Source: Yersinia pekkanenii (GTDB lineage Bacteria > Pseudomonadota > Gammaproteobacteria > Enterobacterales > Enterobacteriaceae). From it: 49,399 bases of DNA. This document shows positions 23,727 through 33,722 of this stretch, in pieces. The position numbers and the translations under genes were made by a program. The stretch lies in the NCBI RefSeq assembly GCF_001152565.1, contig NZ_CQAZ01000005.1, forward strand, positions 95,398-144,796. The letters are read 5' to 3'. How positions within the stretch are numbered: the first letter of the stretch is position 1; every line of letters starts with the position of its first letter. Under the pieces are notes generated by a model. That model made no database searches and was not told the origin of the DNA. It worked only from the letters and a program-made list of their open reading frames with translations.

Positions 23727-25743
23727 GTTTCTTGGCATTCTCTAACTGCGCACGAAGATTGGCCAGGTGACTCTGACCTTTTTGCATCCGTTCTTCCGGG
23801 CTAACCGTTTTGCGCTCATTTTCCCATTGCAAATCATCCTGCGGTAACTCCATTAGGAAACGGCTGGGTTCTGGCCGAATCAGCTCACCATACTGCCGCC
23901 GCTCTTTGCATAAGGTAAAGAACAGTTCCCGCTGAGCGCGGGTGATACCCACATAGGCCAGCCGCCGCTCTTCATCCACATTATCTTCGTCAATGCTGCT
24001 TTGGTGTGGTAGCAAGCCTTCTTCCATCCCGACTAAGAACACATAAGGGAATTCCAACCCTTTCGAGGCGTGCAACGTCATTAATTGCACTTGATCCAGT
24101 TCTTCATCACTTTCTCCCCGCTCCATCATATCGCGCAGAGTAAAACGCGTGACCACCTGAGTCAGTGACATCGGCTCATTCAGCTCTGACCCTTCCAACA
24201 TTTCGGTCATCCAGCTAAATAATAGATTAACGTTTTTCATCCGCATTTCGGCCGCTTTCGGGCTGGGAGAGGTTTCGAATAACCAACTTTCATAATCGAT
24301 ACCGTGGATCAAATCCCGCACTGCCGCTATCGGCTCACGTTCTACCAACCGAATAATACCGTCCATCCAGTGAGTAAAACGCTGTAATGACGCCAAACCA
24401 CGGCCCTTCAAATACTCTCCGAGTCCCAGATCAAAACTGGCACGAAACAGGCTTTTATTGCGCAAATTAGCCCATTCACCCAACTTTTGAACCGTTGTAG
24501 AACCAATCTCACGCTTTGGCGTATTCACAATACGTAGGAATGCGCTGTCATCATCCTGATTGGTCAATACCCGCAAATAAGCCAGTAAGTCTTTGATCTC
24601 CGGACGAGAGAAAAACGAGTCACCACCGGAGATACGATAAGGAATACGGTTTTGCACCAACAGCTTTTCAAACAACCGCGACTGATGGTTACCGCGATAC
24701 AAAATGGCATAATCGCTGTATTGCGTTTTTTGCATAAAATGGTGGGCGATAAGCTCACCAACCACTCTCTCGGCCTCATGATCTTCATTATTAGCGATAA
24801 TAACTTTTAGCTCATCGCCATAGTCCAACTTAGAAAAGAGTTTTTTTTCAAAAACATGGGGATTGTTAGCGATCAGAATATTTGCCGCTTTCAGAATGCG
24901 ACCCGAAGAGCGGTAGTTCTGCTCCAGCTTGATCACCTGCAACTGCGGGAAGTCTTCATTCAGCAACACCAGATTCTGGGGCCGTGCGCCTCGCCATGAA
25001 TAGATAGATTGGTCGTCATCGCCGACCACGGTAAAGCGTGCCCGGCTGCCTACCAGCAATTTAACCATTTGATATTGGCTGGTATTGGTATCCTGATATT
25101 CGTCCACCAACAGGTAACGCAGGCGATTTTGCCAACGTTCGCGCACTGCCAGATTATTTTGTAACAGCAGAGTCGGTAGGGAGATAAGATCGTCGAAATC
25201 TAATACGTTACAGGCTTTCAAATGGGCGTCATATAAGCCATAGCAATGAACGAATAACTTATCGCGTTCGGATCGTGTCAGTGCCGCCGCCGCAGTGGGA
25301 TCGAGAAGATCATTTTTCCAGTTTGAGATCTGGGAGATTAACTGTTGCAGCAACGTTTTGTCATCTTCCAGCCACTTATGGGTCAGATCTTTCAATAGTC
25401 CCAGTTGGTCCTGTGCGTCGAATAACGAGAAGTTAGATTTCATCCCCAGCGCCACATACTCTTTTTTGATAATTTCCAGCCCCAAAGTATGGAACGTCGC
25501 AATCATCAAGCCGCGCGACTCCTTACGTCCTAGCGTTTGAGCCACACGTTCTTTCATCTCCCGCGCGGCTTTATTGGTAAAGGTCACTGCCGCAATATGT
25601 TTTGGTTGATAACCACACTGACGAATCAAATGAGCAATCTTGTTAGTAATGACCCGGGTTTTACCCGAGCCCGCACCGGCTAACACCAGACAGGGTCCGG
25701 TGACAAATTCGACGGCTTGTTGTTGGCTGGGATTTAATCGCAT
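23722..25743 (-). CDS. rep: ATP-dependent DNA helicase Rep
   Basis: 673 aa, the E. coli length. SF1A 3'-5' helicase that clears proteins from DNA ahead of the replication fork and supports restart. Motifs: Q motif [10 protein letters not shown], Walker A AGAGSGKT (residues 22-29), Ia [56 protein letters not shown]. Start ATG at 25743. Convergent with pehX. Confidence 0.98.
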   Translation of the reverse strand: MRLNPSQQQAVEFVTGPCLVLAGAGSGKTRVITNKIAHLIRQCGYQPKHIAAVTFTNKAAREMKERVAQTLGRKESRGLMIATFHTLGLEIIKKEYVALGMKSNFSLFDAQDQLGLLKDLTHKWLEDDKTLLQQLISQISNWKNDLLDPTAAAALTRSERDKLFVHCYGLYDAHLKACNVLDFDDLISLPTLLLQNNLAVRERWQNRLRYLLVDEYQDTNTSQYQMVKLLVGSRARFTVVGDDDQSIYSWRGARPQNLVLLNEDFPQLQVIKLEQNYRSSGRILKAANILIANNPHVFEKKLFSKLDYGDELKVIIANNEDHEAERVVGELIAHHFMQKTQYSDYAILYRGNHQSRLFEKLLVQNRIPYRISGGDSFFSRPEIKDLLAYLRVLTNQDDDSAFLRIVNTPKREIGSTTVQKLGEWANLRNKSLFRASFDLGLGEYLKGRGLASLQRFTHWMDGIIRLVEREPIAAVRDLIHGIDYESWLFETSPSPKAAEMRMKNVNLLFSWMTEMLEGSELNEPMSLTQVVTRFTLRDMMERGESDEELDQVQLMTLHASKGLEFPYVFLVGMEEGLLPHQSSIDEDNVDEERRLAYVGITRAQRELFFTLCKERRQYGELIRPEPSRFLMELPQDDLQWENERKTVSPEERMQKGQSHLANLRAQLENAKKQ

Positions 25744-25965
25744 GGCACTCGAAAGCTCTGTTCAGTGGGTTAACGGAGGAACAGGATTGTAGCAGAAAGC
25801 TACCGGCGAAAAAAAACTCCCTGTGGTTTTTGATTTGTAAAAACCCGCTACACTGGCCCCCATCATCACCAAAATACGCTACACTGGCGCGGTTCGAGGC
25901 CCTATCGAAGATAACCTCTGTTCAAATTACTCTGTCGTCTAAATAACTTAGTGGTGATTGTTACT

Positions 25966-26247
25966 ATGGCAAACAAAGCTTCTGCGCTGCACATTCTGGT
26001 GGATGATGAAAAGCAGGCAAATGATATTCTGGCACAGTTGAACAACGGTGCTGATTTCCAGGAGTTAGCGAAAAAGTTCTCTAATTGCCCGTCAAAACGT
26101 AGTGGTGGCGACTTGGGTGAGTTCAATAAAGGGGATATGGTCCCGGCGTTCGATAAAGCGGTATTTAGCTGCGAACTGCTGCAACCTTATGGCCCGGTAA
26201 AAACTCAGTTCGGTTACCATATTATTAAAGTGCTATACCGTAACTAA
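25966..26247 (+). CDS. ppiC: Peptidyl-prolyl cis-trans isomerase C (parvulin, PpiC)
   Basis: 93 aa, exactly the parvulin size, with no signal peptide, so cytoplasmic. Conserved parvulin residues: ALHILVDDE at the N-terminus, [30 protein letters not shown] and [14 protein letters not shown] at the end. I chose the ATG at 25966 (MANKASALH), not the frame opening at 25951, because it gives the family start. It is divergent from rep. Confidence 0.95.
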   Translation: MANKASALHILVDDEKQANDILAQLNNGADFQELAKKFSNCPSKRSGGDLGEFNKGDMVPAFDKAVFSCELLQPYGPVKTQFGYHIIKVLYRN

Positions 26248-26257
26248 GTTAGCCATG

Positions 26258-26276
26258 CGCCATCTCTCTGGTGGCG
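26258..26276 (+). terminator. Possible terminator after ppiC
   Basis: CGCCATC (26258-26264) pairs with GGTGGCG (26270-26276), one G-T pair, 5-nt loop, 10 bases after the ppiC stop. It is followed by TAAATAATCC rather than a T run, so it is a weak candidate. Confidence 0.35.
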
Positions 26277-26279
26277 TAA

Positions 26280-26867
26280 ATAATCCCCCCTACCCCCTCG
26301 ATATATTACCGTGACGCAATGTGTATAAAATAAGAACGATTTCAGAACAACCGCATAAATATCATCATCCTTCATTGTTATTACTGTTATTTCCATACAA
26401 AAACCTTACTTAACTTTATAAAAAAAGACGAAAAAAACATTAGTGATGTCATATATTAACGCACAAAAATAGCAACGAAAAATAAAAACACAGATAAAAA
26501 AACAAGAAAGATCTCATTAATTATTTTCTAGAGATCACAAAAAAAACTTTAAAATACATGAAGTTAAATTATTTTTTGTCGCAAATAAATGCAAGTAGGA
26601 AATTTCCCACATTAACTGGTTAGTTTATCCTATGTGAAATCACAGTCACCTTCTATATTATCGTCTCATCAAGTAATGGATGTAGCGAAAAATAACTACC
26701 ACTTAATAGTTTTTAATAAAAAACCATGTGGGATTTTGACAAATATAGTCGAAGAAAACTCGTACATATAGTCATTCACCACTTCATCTTTATTAAGTTA
26801 GATTCTTATTAATATAAAAATCCCAATGAGAATTTAGCTCACTTTAATTAATGTACTGGAGTTTTAA
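26280..26867 (+). promoter_or_regulatory. AT-rich leader of the fimbrial operon
   Basis: About 590 very AT-rich bases with no gene. The composition is typical of H-NS-silenced fimbrial promoters (inference). Visible features are the short palindrome GGAAATTTCC near 26598-26607 and ATGTGAAATCACA at about 26632. The pilin RBS is CTGGAG, 7 bases before the ATG at 26868. No invertible-switch inverted repeats were found by eye. Confidence 0.5.
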
Positions 26868-27398
26868 ATGAATAAAATCACTTTGGCTATCGCGTTATTC
26901 GCAGCATCAACAACTGCTTCAATGGCCGCCAGCAATAATACAATTACTTTCCAAGGCGAAGTCACGGCACAAACTTGTTCGGTTACCGTCAACGGCCTTG
27001 AAGCTAACCCAATAGTCTTATTGCCGACAGTATCAAGCGGTGACCTGAATACTTCGGGTAAAACAGCCGGTAAAACAACCTTTACCTTGGGTGTTTCAGG
27101 CTGTACAGCTGACGCAACTGATATTGATATCAAAACTAATTTCGTTGGTAATCAAGTTTCTGCTTCTGGTAACTTAAAAAACACCGGCACAGCGGCAAAT
27201 GTTGAGCTTCAATTGTTGAAAGATGCCACTACCACTACCGGTATAGATCTGAATAGCGGTTTGGCGCAAGATGGCATTGTATTGGAAGCGGGCCAAACAT
27301 CAGCAGAGCATTATTTTGCTGTTCAATACTTTGCGACCGGGCAAGCAGCACCAGGTTCTGTGAATGCATCGGTACAATATTCAGTTTCTTACCTGTAA
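26868..27398 (+). CDS. Major fimbrial subunit (chaperone-usher pilin)
   Basis: 176 aa. Signal peptide about residues 1-20 (MNKITLAIALFAASTTASMA), cleaved before ASNNTITFQG. The mature protein has the type 1 pilin plan: N-terminal donor strand TITFQGEV, two cysteines (TCSVTV and SGCTAD) forming the disulfide, and a C-terminal beta-zipper ending ASVQYSVSYL with the penultimate tyrosine typical of subunits. First gene of the operon. It forms the fimbrial rod outside the cell. I do not assign a named fimbria. Confidence 0.92.
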   Translation: MNKITLAIALFAASTTASMAASNNTITFQGEVTAQTCSVTVNGLEANPIVLLPTVSSGDLNTSGKTAGKTTFTLGVSGCTADATDIDIKTNFVGNQVSASGNLKNTGTAANVELQLLKDATTTTGIDLNSGLAQDGIVLEAGQTSAEHYFAVQYFATGQAAPGSVNASVQYSVSYL

Positions 27399-27406
27399 TA
27401 TCTGTA

Positions 27407-27433
27407 TTATCGGGTGGGCATTCCACCCGATAA
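27407..27433 (+). promoter_or_regulatory. Perfect 11-bp intercistronic hairpin between pilin and chaperone
   Basis: TTATCGGGTGG (27407-27417) and CCACCCGATAA (27423-27433) with the 5-nt loop GCATT, 8 bases after the pilin stop and just before the chaperone RBS (AGAGGATA). In other fimbrial operons such structures stabilise pilin mRNA or attenuate transcription so that the rod subunit is made in excess. It has no T tract. Confidence 0.8.
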
Positions 27434-27457
27434 GTTCCTACAGAGGATATACCCATC

Positions 27458-28183
27458 ATGTTTAATACATATAGCTATCGTTATCTGTTTGTCTCTTTAT
27501 TGATGTTTATGGGTATCTCTTTTGCCAACGCCAGTGTCGTAATGAGTGGCAGTCGTATTATATATTCGGCGGGTGAAAAAGAGCACAGCGTACAATTAAC
27601 CAATAATGACAACTTTCCTAATGCTGTTCAGGTCTGGTTAGACAGTGGTGATGCTAAATCAACCCCTGAGACGGGCAAAGCCCCGTTTATTGTCACCCCA
27701 CCCTTCTTTCGCATCGAAGCCAACGCAGGCCAAACATTACGGCTGAAATATACCGGCAGTGGCCTACCAACAGATAAAGAATCGGTATTTTATCTTAACT
27801 TTTTGCAGGTGCCGCCCGTCAATAAAGCAGAAAAAAACAATAAAATGTTAGTGTTGCTGCGTAACCGCATTAAAGTATTTTATCGACCTGCAAATATTGC
27901 TGGCCAAGTTGACCAAGTTCCCAGCGCGCTGACTTTCAGTGTCCGTCAACAAGGTAGCAATGTTGTGGTGACAGGGAAAAACCCAACCGGTTTCTATGCC
28001 ACTATTGCCAGTGGTGAAGTCGTTGGCAATGGTAAAAAACTCAAAATGAAATCAGAGATGATCCCACCAATGTCTCAGGTTGAATGGGTTATCCCAAGTT
28101 TATCAGCACCTTCTAATCCTATTATTAATTTTCGGATAGTGAATGATTTCGGCGGACAAGATGCCGGTAGTTATCAGATTTAA
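27458..28183 (+). CDS. Periplasmic fimbrial chaperone (PapD-like)
   Basis: 241 aa with a signal peptide (about residues 1-25, ending SFANA). Two Ig-like domains of the PapD family: the N-terminal strand SGSRIIYSAGEK, the family signature LPTDKESVFYLNFLQVPP near residues 106-123, and RIKVFYRP with the subunit-anchoring basic residue. The short F1-G1 loop suggests the FGS class. It folds and delivers subunits to the usher. Confidence 0.93.
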   Translation: MFNTYSYRYLFVSLLMFMGISFANASVVMSGSRIIYSAGEKEHSVQLTNNDNFPNAVQVWLDSGDAKSTPETGKAPFIVTPPFFRIEANAGQTLRLKYTGSGLPTDKESVFYLNFLQVPPVNKAEKNNKMLVLLRNRIKVFYRPANIAGQVDQVPSALTFSVRQQGSNVVVTGKNPTGFYATIASGEVVGNGKKLKMKSEMIPPMSQVEWVIPSLSAPSNPIINFRIVNDFGGQDAGSYQI

Positions 28184-28210
28184 CTGTCACTTTCCGGTAA
28201 AGGAATATTT

Positions 28211-30877
28211 ATGGGTTTTTCACGCATCGCTCCGAAAAAGAAATTTTCCGGCCGTAAGAAAGTATTAACGTTATGCATCACTTTAATCCTACATGTTGAT
28301 ACTGCTTTAGCTCAGGAAGAATCACAGAATCTTGAGTTTGATGAATCTCTCTTTTTAGGTACAAACTTTGCCTCAGGCTTGAATCAACTGAATAAAGAGA
28401 ATTCTGTCACAGCGGGAAATTACGATGCTGTCGATGTGTTGATCAATAATAAGCAATACAAACGCACAACCATTAAATTTGTTAAGGATGCCGATTCATC
28501 AGAGGTTTACCCCTGCCTGAGTGATGAATTCTTAACTGCCGCTGGGATTAAATTAACCAGTAAAGATGGTGCTATAGCCAAAGAACCTCAAGCCACCGAG
28601 ACGGATTCATCACCTTCGGATACCGCAAGCTACGCCTCAACAGCGCAATGTGTGCCGCTGGCTAAACAGGTGAAAGGGGCTTCTTTTCACTTTAATCAGG
28701 CCAAACTGCGCTTAGAACTTTCTATTCCACAAGCCTTATTGAAACAACAGCCCCGGGGTTATATTGAGCGGGCGGAATGGGAACAAGGTGAAAAACTCGC
28801 ATTCGTTAACTACAGCACCAACTTTTATCGTAGCGAAACCCAAGGTCAGCAGAATAATACTTATGATTATGGTTTTATTGGCCTAAAAGGGGGGTTGAAT
28901 TTAGGGTTGTGGCAACTGCGTCAACAATCAAACGTACGCTATGCCAGTAATGCGAATAACAGCGATACCCAATGGAATAATATCCGCACTTATGTACAGC
29001 GCCCGATCCCACAATTGGACAGTCAATTAACGCTGGGCGAAACCTTTACCGACAGTACCTTATTTGGCTCCATGTCGTTTCGTGGCGCGAAAATGGCCAC
29101 CGACCAACGTATGTGGCCAGCGTCACAGCGTGGTTTTGCACCTGAAGTCCGTGGTATTGCCAGCACCAATGCACGGGTAATTATTCGCCAGAATGGGCGT
29201 GAAATTTATGAAACTAATGTCGCTCCCGGCCCATTTGTTATTAACGATTTATACAGCACCACCAGCCAAGGTGATCTCAATGTCGAGGTGATAGAGGCCA
29301 ATGGTAGCCGCTCAACCTTTACCGTGCCATTTAGCGCTGTTCCGGATTCAATGCGCCCAGGTGTTAGCCGTTATAATGCGGTTATTGGGGAATCACGCGA
29401 TTTCACCAATATTGATAATTATTTTACCGATTTTACCTATGAACGCGGTCTGACCAATCAGTTAACGGCGAATAGTGGTGTGCGGTTAGCGCAAGATTAT
29501 ACTGCACTACTCGTTGGCGGTGTTATCGGCACCTCGGTCGGTGCTTTTGGCCTGAACACCACCTATTCCCATGCCAAAGTTGAAGATGATCAAACGCAGG
29601 ATGGCTGGCGGATGCAGGCAACGTATAGCCAGACCTTCAGTGAGACAGGGACCACATTCTCATTGGCGGGCTATCGCTACTCCACCAAAGGGTATCGCGA
29701 GTTAAACGATGTTTTCGGCGCACGTTCAGTGCAAAAAAATGGCGGGACCTGGGATTCATCAACCTATAACCAGCGCAGCCAATTCTCTACCACAATTAAT
29801 CAAGACTTAGGTGGCTTTGGTCAATTGTACGCTTCGGCCGCCACCATTGATTATTATAATGACACCGCACGCGACACCCAATTACAGCTAGGCTATTCAA
29901 ATAATTATCGTCAGATTAGTTACAATGTGGCGCTCAGCCGTCAGCGCAGTGTTTATACCTCAACACTGTATAACTGGGATACCGACAATACTAATGAAAC
30001 TGCGACGACGACACGCTACGGCAACACCGAAAATATCGCGACACTGACCGTATCGATCCCATTGAATATTGGTAATAATAATCAATATCTGTCGATGTCT
30101 GCCAGCCGTAATCCCAAAAGCGGTAATAATTATCAGACCGCACTCTCAGGCTCTGCGGGTGAACGCAATACCTTTAACTATTCCGTCAATGCCGGTTATA
30201 ACGATAGCAATCTTGGTGGCAGCTCAAATACTTGGGGAGCAAATGTGCAGCAGCAATTCCCTAATGCCACCGTCAATGGCAACTATTCCCGCGGCAATAA
30301 TTACACCCAATATGGTGCTAGCGCCCGCGGTGCGGCGGTAATACATAGCCAGGGTCTGACGCTAGGCCCTTATTTGGGTGATACTTTTGGTTTAATTCAA
30401 GCAGAGGGTGCCCAGGGCGCGGCAGTACGCAATGCGCAAGGATCAAGGATTGACAGCAATGGCTTTGCACTGATCCCTTCGTTAACCCCCTATAACTACA
30501 ACACCGTGGGTTTAGACACCAAAGGCATTAACCGCAACACTGAGCTAAAAGAAAACCAAGGCCGCGTGGTTCCTTATGCTGGCGCAGCGGTGAAAGTAAA
30601 ATTTGAAACGCTAACCGGTTATGCCGTATTGATTCAAACTCAAACTGCCAAGGATGAGGGATTACCGTTAGGTGCCGATGTGTTTAACAGCAAAGACGAA
30701 CTGGTCGGTATGGTAGGTCAGGGGAATCAGATCTACGCACGAGTGAAAGACAAAAAAGGTTCACTTTATGTCCGCTGGGGTGAGAACAGCAGTGAGCAGT
30801 GCGAATTACCTTATGTATTTGAATCTAAAGATACTGAGCAGGATATTATTCATATAACAGGCAGTTGCCGCCGTTAA
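28211..30877 (+). CDS. Outer-membrane fimbrial usher
   Basis: 888 aa with signal peptide (cleavage near residue 34, after ALA). Usher organisation: N-terminal chaperone-binding domain (FDESLFLG), beta-barrel with plug domain (about residues 300-390, DQRMWPASQRGFAPEVRGIA and VIRQNGREIYETNVAPGPF), and two C-terminal domains with the CELPYVF cysteine pair. It exports and assembles the pilus through the outer membrane. 27 bases after the chaperone. Confidence 0.95.
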   Translation: MGFSRIAPKKKFSGRKKVLTLCITLILHVDTALAQEESQNLEFDESLFLGTNFASGLNQLNKENSVTAGNYDAVDVLINNKQYKRTTIKFVKDADSSEVYPCLSDEFLTAAGIKLTSKDGAIAKEPQATETDSSPSDTASYASTAQCVPLAKQVKGASFHFNQAKLRLELSIPQALLKQQPRGYIERAEWEQGEKLAFVNYSTNFYRSETQGQQNNTYDYGFIGLKGGLNLGLWQLRQQSNVRYASNANNSDTQWNNIRTYVQRPIPQLDSQLTLGETFTDSTLFGSMSFRGAKMATDQRMWPASQRGFAPEVRGIASTNARVIIRQNGREIYETNVAPGPFVINDLYSTTSQGDLNVEVIEANGSRSTFTVPFSAVPDSMRPGVSRYNAVIGESRDFTNIDNYFTDFTYERGLTNQLTANSGVRLAQDYTALLVGGVIGTSVGAFGLNTTYSHAKVEDDQTQDGWRMQATYSQTFSETGTTFSLAGYRYSTKGYRELNDVFGARSVQKNGGTWDSSTYNQRSQFSTTINQDLGGFGQLYASAATIDYYNDTARDTQLQLGYSNNYRQISYNVALSRQRSVYTSTLYNWDTDNTNETATTTRYGNTENIATLTVSIPLNIGNNNQYLSMSASRNPKSGNNYQTALSGSAGERNTFNYSVNAGYNDSNLGGSSNTWGANVQQQFPNATVNGNYSRGNNYTQYGASARGAAVIHSQGLTLGPYLGDTFGLIQAEGAQGAAVRNAQGSRIDSNGFALIPSLTPYNYNTVGLDTKGINRNTELKENQGRVVPYAGAAVKVKFETLTGYAVLIQTQTAKDEGLPLGADVFNSKDELVGMVGQGNQIYARVKDKKGSLYVRWGENSSEQCELPYVFESKDTEQDIIHITGSCRR

Positions 30878-30892
30878 CGATGTGAGAAAATA

Positions 30893-32260
30893 ATGTTAAT
30901 AACAACAGAGCCATTAATATCTTACGAAGTTTCGCGGTCATCAACCGCGGCCCATTACCGTCGCCCGCGTATTGTGGCGGGAATGATGTTACTTATCGCG
31001 CTATTCAGCACCTCAGCGTGGTCAACTTGTACCCGAATTACGAAGCAAAGCGAGCTGGGTGCCGGTGATGGCACGGCAGAACAATGGTCGGGTTCACTGG
31101 ATAACAACAACGGATCGCTCGGTCTACCGGGTATTATTGACCTCAGTACCAATGCAAATTTTCAACCCGATGGCACACTATTGGCGGCAGCGACATCTGA
31201 CTTTACCACTTTTGCCATGAATAACGGTTATAACCCTGAACAGGTGCTATTTCGCTGTGCAGCAGCCGATGTAGATCAACTGTTCGAGATGTATGCCACT
31301 AACGGAGACAATGCCTTTTCTGGCCACAATGAAGATGGCGCCATTGGCGGCAATGTTCCCTCGGGTTATGCCACCTATGTGAGCAACGTTGTCATTAGGC
31401 ACACAAACCTATCCACTGGTGAGTATTACTCTCGGTTCTGGAAAGGGCGGCGCTTAACCGATCTTGATAAAGACAGCACTGGCCGTATTTTAGTCAAAGC
31501 GAAGAATTTCAGTAATTTGTATACCGAGCTATTTCGTATTGATTATGCCCGCGCCGGTACTAACAATACGCCATCTTATCTCTATAAGTATACCCAACCG
31601 AGCGCCTATATCGCGTTTAGAGGACCTGGCCTTAGTGGCCCGGTTGAAGGAACTGACTCAAACTCACTCTTTCCCGGTTGGTATGCTAACTGGCCGGCCT
31701 CCATTGGGTTGTACAATTATGTTACTTTCCGTCGAACCACGATTTGTGCGGTGACCAATTTTACCCCTACGGTAGTATTACCCGGAATTTCGGTAGCAGA
31801 ACTGAATACAGGCCATACTAGCTCCGCCGATTTTAGTATAGATTTTCAGTGTCAGACCGGTATCACTTCCGGCGTGACTTCTGGTACGGTAGCAATGGGC
31901 TTTCTGGTGCCCGCAGCCAATGTCGCCAAAGCACAAGCGTTGGGATTAATAAACGGCAGTGGTGGCATCAGCCATTTAGTTTCTGATAATTACGGTGCGG
32001 CCGGTATGGCGAGTGGGGTTGGCATCCGTATCTACCGTAACAATAGCCCGATTTATTTGTTGTCAAAAAATGTGACTCAAACAGGTAATAATGGTGGCTG
32101 GTATGGCATCTTCCAAGGCGCACAACAGATGACCGGCAGTGTGACTGGGGGGAATAGCTACACAGAGAATTTTCGGGCTGAGTTAAGCAAAATCAGCGGG
32201 CAAACCGTGACACCAGGAGCAGTGAATGCGCATGCGCAAGTGGTTATACGTGTCCAATAA
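30893..32260 (+). CDS. Fimbrial tip protein / adhesin
   Basis: 455 aa. The signal peptide is probably internal to the frame (hydrophobic GMMLLIALFSTSAWS at about residues 30-44), so translation may begin at the ATG at about residue 31 rather than at 30893. A large N-terminal domain of no family I recognise is followed by a C-terminal pilin-like domain (GISVAELNTGHTSSADFSI, then VNAHAQVVIRVQ). This two-domain plan fits a tip adhesin. Receptor unknown. Confidence 0.75.
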   Translation: MLITTEPLISYEVSRSSTAAHYRRPRIVAGMMLLIALFSTSAWSTCTRITKQSELGAGDGTAEQWSGSLDNNNGSLGLPGIIDLSTNANFQPDGTLLAAATSDFTTFAMNNGYNPEQVLFRCAAADVDQLFEMYATNGDNAFSGHNEDGAIGGNVPSGYATYVSNVVIRHTNLSTGEYYSRFWKGRRLTDLDKDSTGRILVKAKNFSNLYTELFRIDYARAGTNNTPSYLYKYTQPSAYIAFRGPGLSGPVEGTDSNSLFPGWYANWPASIGLYNYVTFRRTTICAVTNFTPTVVLPGISVAELNTGHTSSADFSIDFQCQTGITSGVTSGTVAMGFLVPAANVAKAQALGLINGSGGISHLVSDNYGAAGMASGVGIRIYRNNSPIYLLSKNVTQTGNNGGWYGIFQGAQQMTGSVTGGNSYTENFRAELSKISGQTVTPGAVNAHAQVVIRVQ

Positions 32261-32276
32261 TGTGATTTTAAAACAT

Positions 32277-32993
32277 ATGAATAGTGGGATAAATGGCTTG
32301 CTTCTTTTGCTCATTATGGCCTGTAGTGTACCGGCCATGGCGAGTGTGATTGCGGAAAGGACACGTATTATCTTCAGCGAAGGCAGCACTGAAGAGTCAC
32401 TGCAACTGGTTAACAGCAATAGTTATCCGGTGGCAGTACAAGTCTGGGTGGATGATGGTGATTTGATGGCAACGCCGGAGAAGGCTATTTCCCCAGTATT
32501 AGTATTGCCCCCGTTATTTCGGCTACAACCGCAGGCACAGCGTAGTCTGCGATTAATCTTATCGGGAGCCAGTAAATTACCTACTGATAGGGAATCTGCA
32601 TTTTGGCTAAATGTGTACGAAATCCCACCCAAAGCGGCCCCTGAAACCAACGATGAGTCTTTCGTCACGCTGGCCCTGCGCATGCAATATAAAGTATTTT
32701 ATCGGCCTAAGAGTTTACTCGCACCGAGCGATACTGTTGGCAAGGCATTAACCTTTACCTTAGTACGTAATGGCGATACCGCTTTAGTCCGGGTTGATAA
32801 CCCAACCCCTTATTATGCGTCATTAGCCTCGCTGGCACTTGGTTCCGCTGAAGGGTTAGCGGATATGGTTGCGCCTTTTTCAAAACTCGATTTTCCGCTC
32901 AACCGCTCACCACTCGCAGGCAGCAACACCGTCAATTTTGATTTAATTGATGATTTAGGTAACCGTAATGCCTTTAGCAGCGATATAAAGTGA
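32277..32993 (+). CDS. Second periplasmic fimbrial chaperone
   Basis: 238 aa PapD-family chaperone with signal peptide MNSGINGLLLLLIMACSVPA, then SVIAERTRIIFSEG, the signature LPTDRESAFWLNVYEIPP and MQYKVFYRP. I prefer the ATG at 32277, which opens directly with the signal peptide; an in-frame ATG at 32226 would overlap the adhesin gene. It is clearly diverged from the first chaperone and may serve the tip adhesin (inference from neighbourhood). Confidence 0.88.
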   Translation: MNSGINGLLLLLIMACSVPAMASVIAERTRIIFSEGSTEESLQLVNSNSYPVAVQVWVDDGDLMATPEKAISPVLVLPPLFRLQPQAQRSLRLILSGASKLPTDRESAFWLNVYEIPPKAAPETNDESFVTLALRMQYKVFYRPKSLLAPSDTVGKALTFTLVRNGDTALVRVDNPTPYYASLASLALGSAEGLADMVAPFSKLDFPLNRSPLAGSNTVNFDLIDDLGNRNAFSSDIK

Positions 32994-33020
32994 AAAATTG
33001 AATGAATAGAAATATAGTTA

Positions 33021-33386
33021 TTATTCCACCTTCATTTCCAATGCAATATCAGATTGCATGATGCATCCTTCAATAAAACTTTCAGCGACTTGTAATTGAC
33101 GTCTAATTTCCCGTTCATTACATTTTTTTAATCGGGCAATAGAAGCTTTCGATTGCCCGTAAACATAATGACGAAGAATAAGCTCTAATTCTTTTTCTCG
33201 CGAGGCTCGTTGTAAATCCCCTATCGTTCTATCAATGGCTAATCCGTCATTATCGCAACATGATTCAGCTGATTTGTTTTTTGTTACCAATCCCTTAAAC
33301 CCACTAGCGATATGCGGATAATCCAGCTGAGAATTCTCTCTAGCCCAAATGCCCCAGCGGGTCAAGACCGTTTGAATGTCACTCAT
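33021..33386 (-). CDS. Phage antitermination protein Q-like (PF06530 type)
   Basis: 121 aa cytoplasmic protein resembling lambdoid antiterminator Q proteins of the Phage_antitermQ family: N-terminal VLTRWGIWARENSQLDYPHIASGFKGL, then a helical region ending in a helix-turn-helix-like segment KASIARLKKCNEREIRRQLQVAESFIEG. RBS AAGGAG 7 bases before the ATG. It stands alone, without lambdoid late genes, and converges on the fimbrial operon with a 27-base gap. Its role is unknown; it may be a domesticated regulator or a prophage relic. Confidence 0.7.
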   Translation of the reverse strand: MSDIQTVLTRWGIWARENSQLDYPHIASGFKGLVTKNKSAESCCDNDGLAIDRTIGDLQRASREKELELILRHYVYGQSKASIARLKKCNEREIRRQLQVAESFIEGCIMQSDIALEMKVE

Positions 33387-33444
33387 TACTTATCTCCTTT
33401 TTATATTTAAACGCCTTTTTATTTATTCTATTAATATCACCCAC

Positions 33445-33474
33445 AAAAAAAGACCTCACTAATTAGCGAGGTCT
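33445..33474 (-). terminator. Intrinsic terminator closing the bacteriocin array
   Basis: AGACCTC (33451-33457) pairs with GAGGTCT (33468-33474); the loop contains a further palindrome CTAATTAG. The minus strand continues with a 7-T run (A run 33445-33451). It insulates the Q-like gene from minus-strand transcription coming from the array. Confidence 0.85.
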
Positions 33475-33566
33475 ATTAATTAACAAGAAAGAATTTTTAT
33501 ATTAATAAGATTGAGAAATAATAAATATATCCATGATGTGTTAAACCACGATTAACACCTTACAAG

Positions 33567-33722
33567 AGTTTTTTCGGGCCGGGGTAGTATTAATTTAATA
33601 AATTTTCACCCCATAAAACACATAGGCGTTTAGATAGAAAAGTCAATACATCCTTACCCGAATTCCGAGCCATTTACGACAGATAGCTAACTAATTACAT
33701 AAAAATAAATCATACCAATATA
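33567..33722. repeat. Diverged spacer repeat, left copy
   Basis: Shares with 34624-34769 the blocks TTTTTCGG, TTAATTTAATAA, AAAATCAATACA-like and ACATAAAAATNAATCA in the same order. It seems to be the spacer that follows each immunity unit, duplicated with the array and then diverged. Confidence 0.6.

Noticed and set aside
26633-26644. TGTGAAATCACA as a CRP site in the fimbrial leader
   Set aside because: The two half sites are separated by 2 bases instead of 6, so it does not fit the CRP consensus.
26280-26867. Phase-variable invertible promoter of the fimbrial operon
   Set aside because: No pair of inverted repeats flanking a switch and no recombinase gene are visible.
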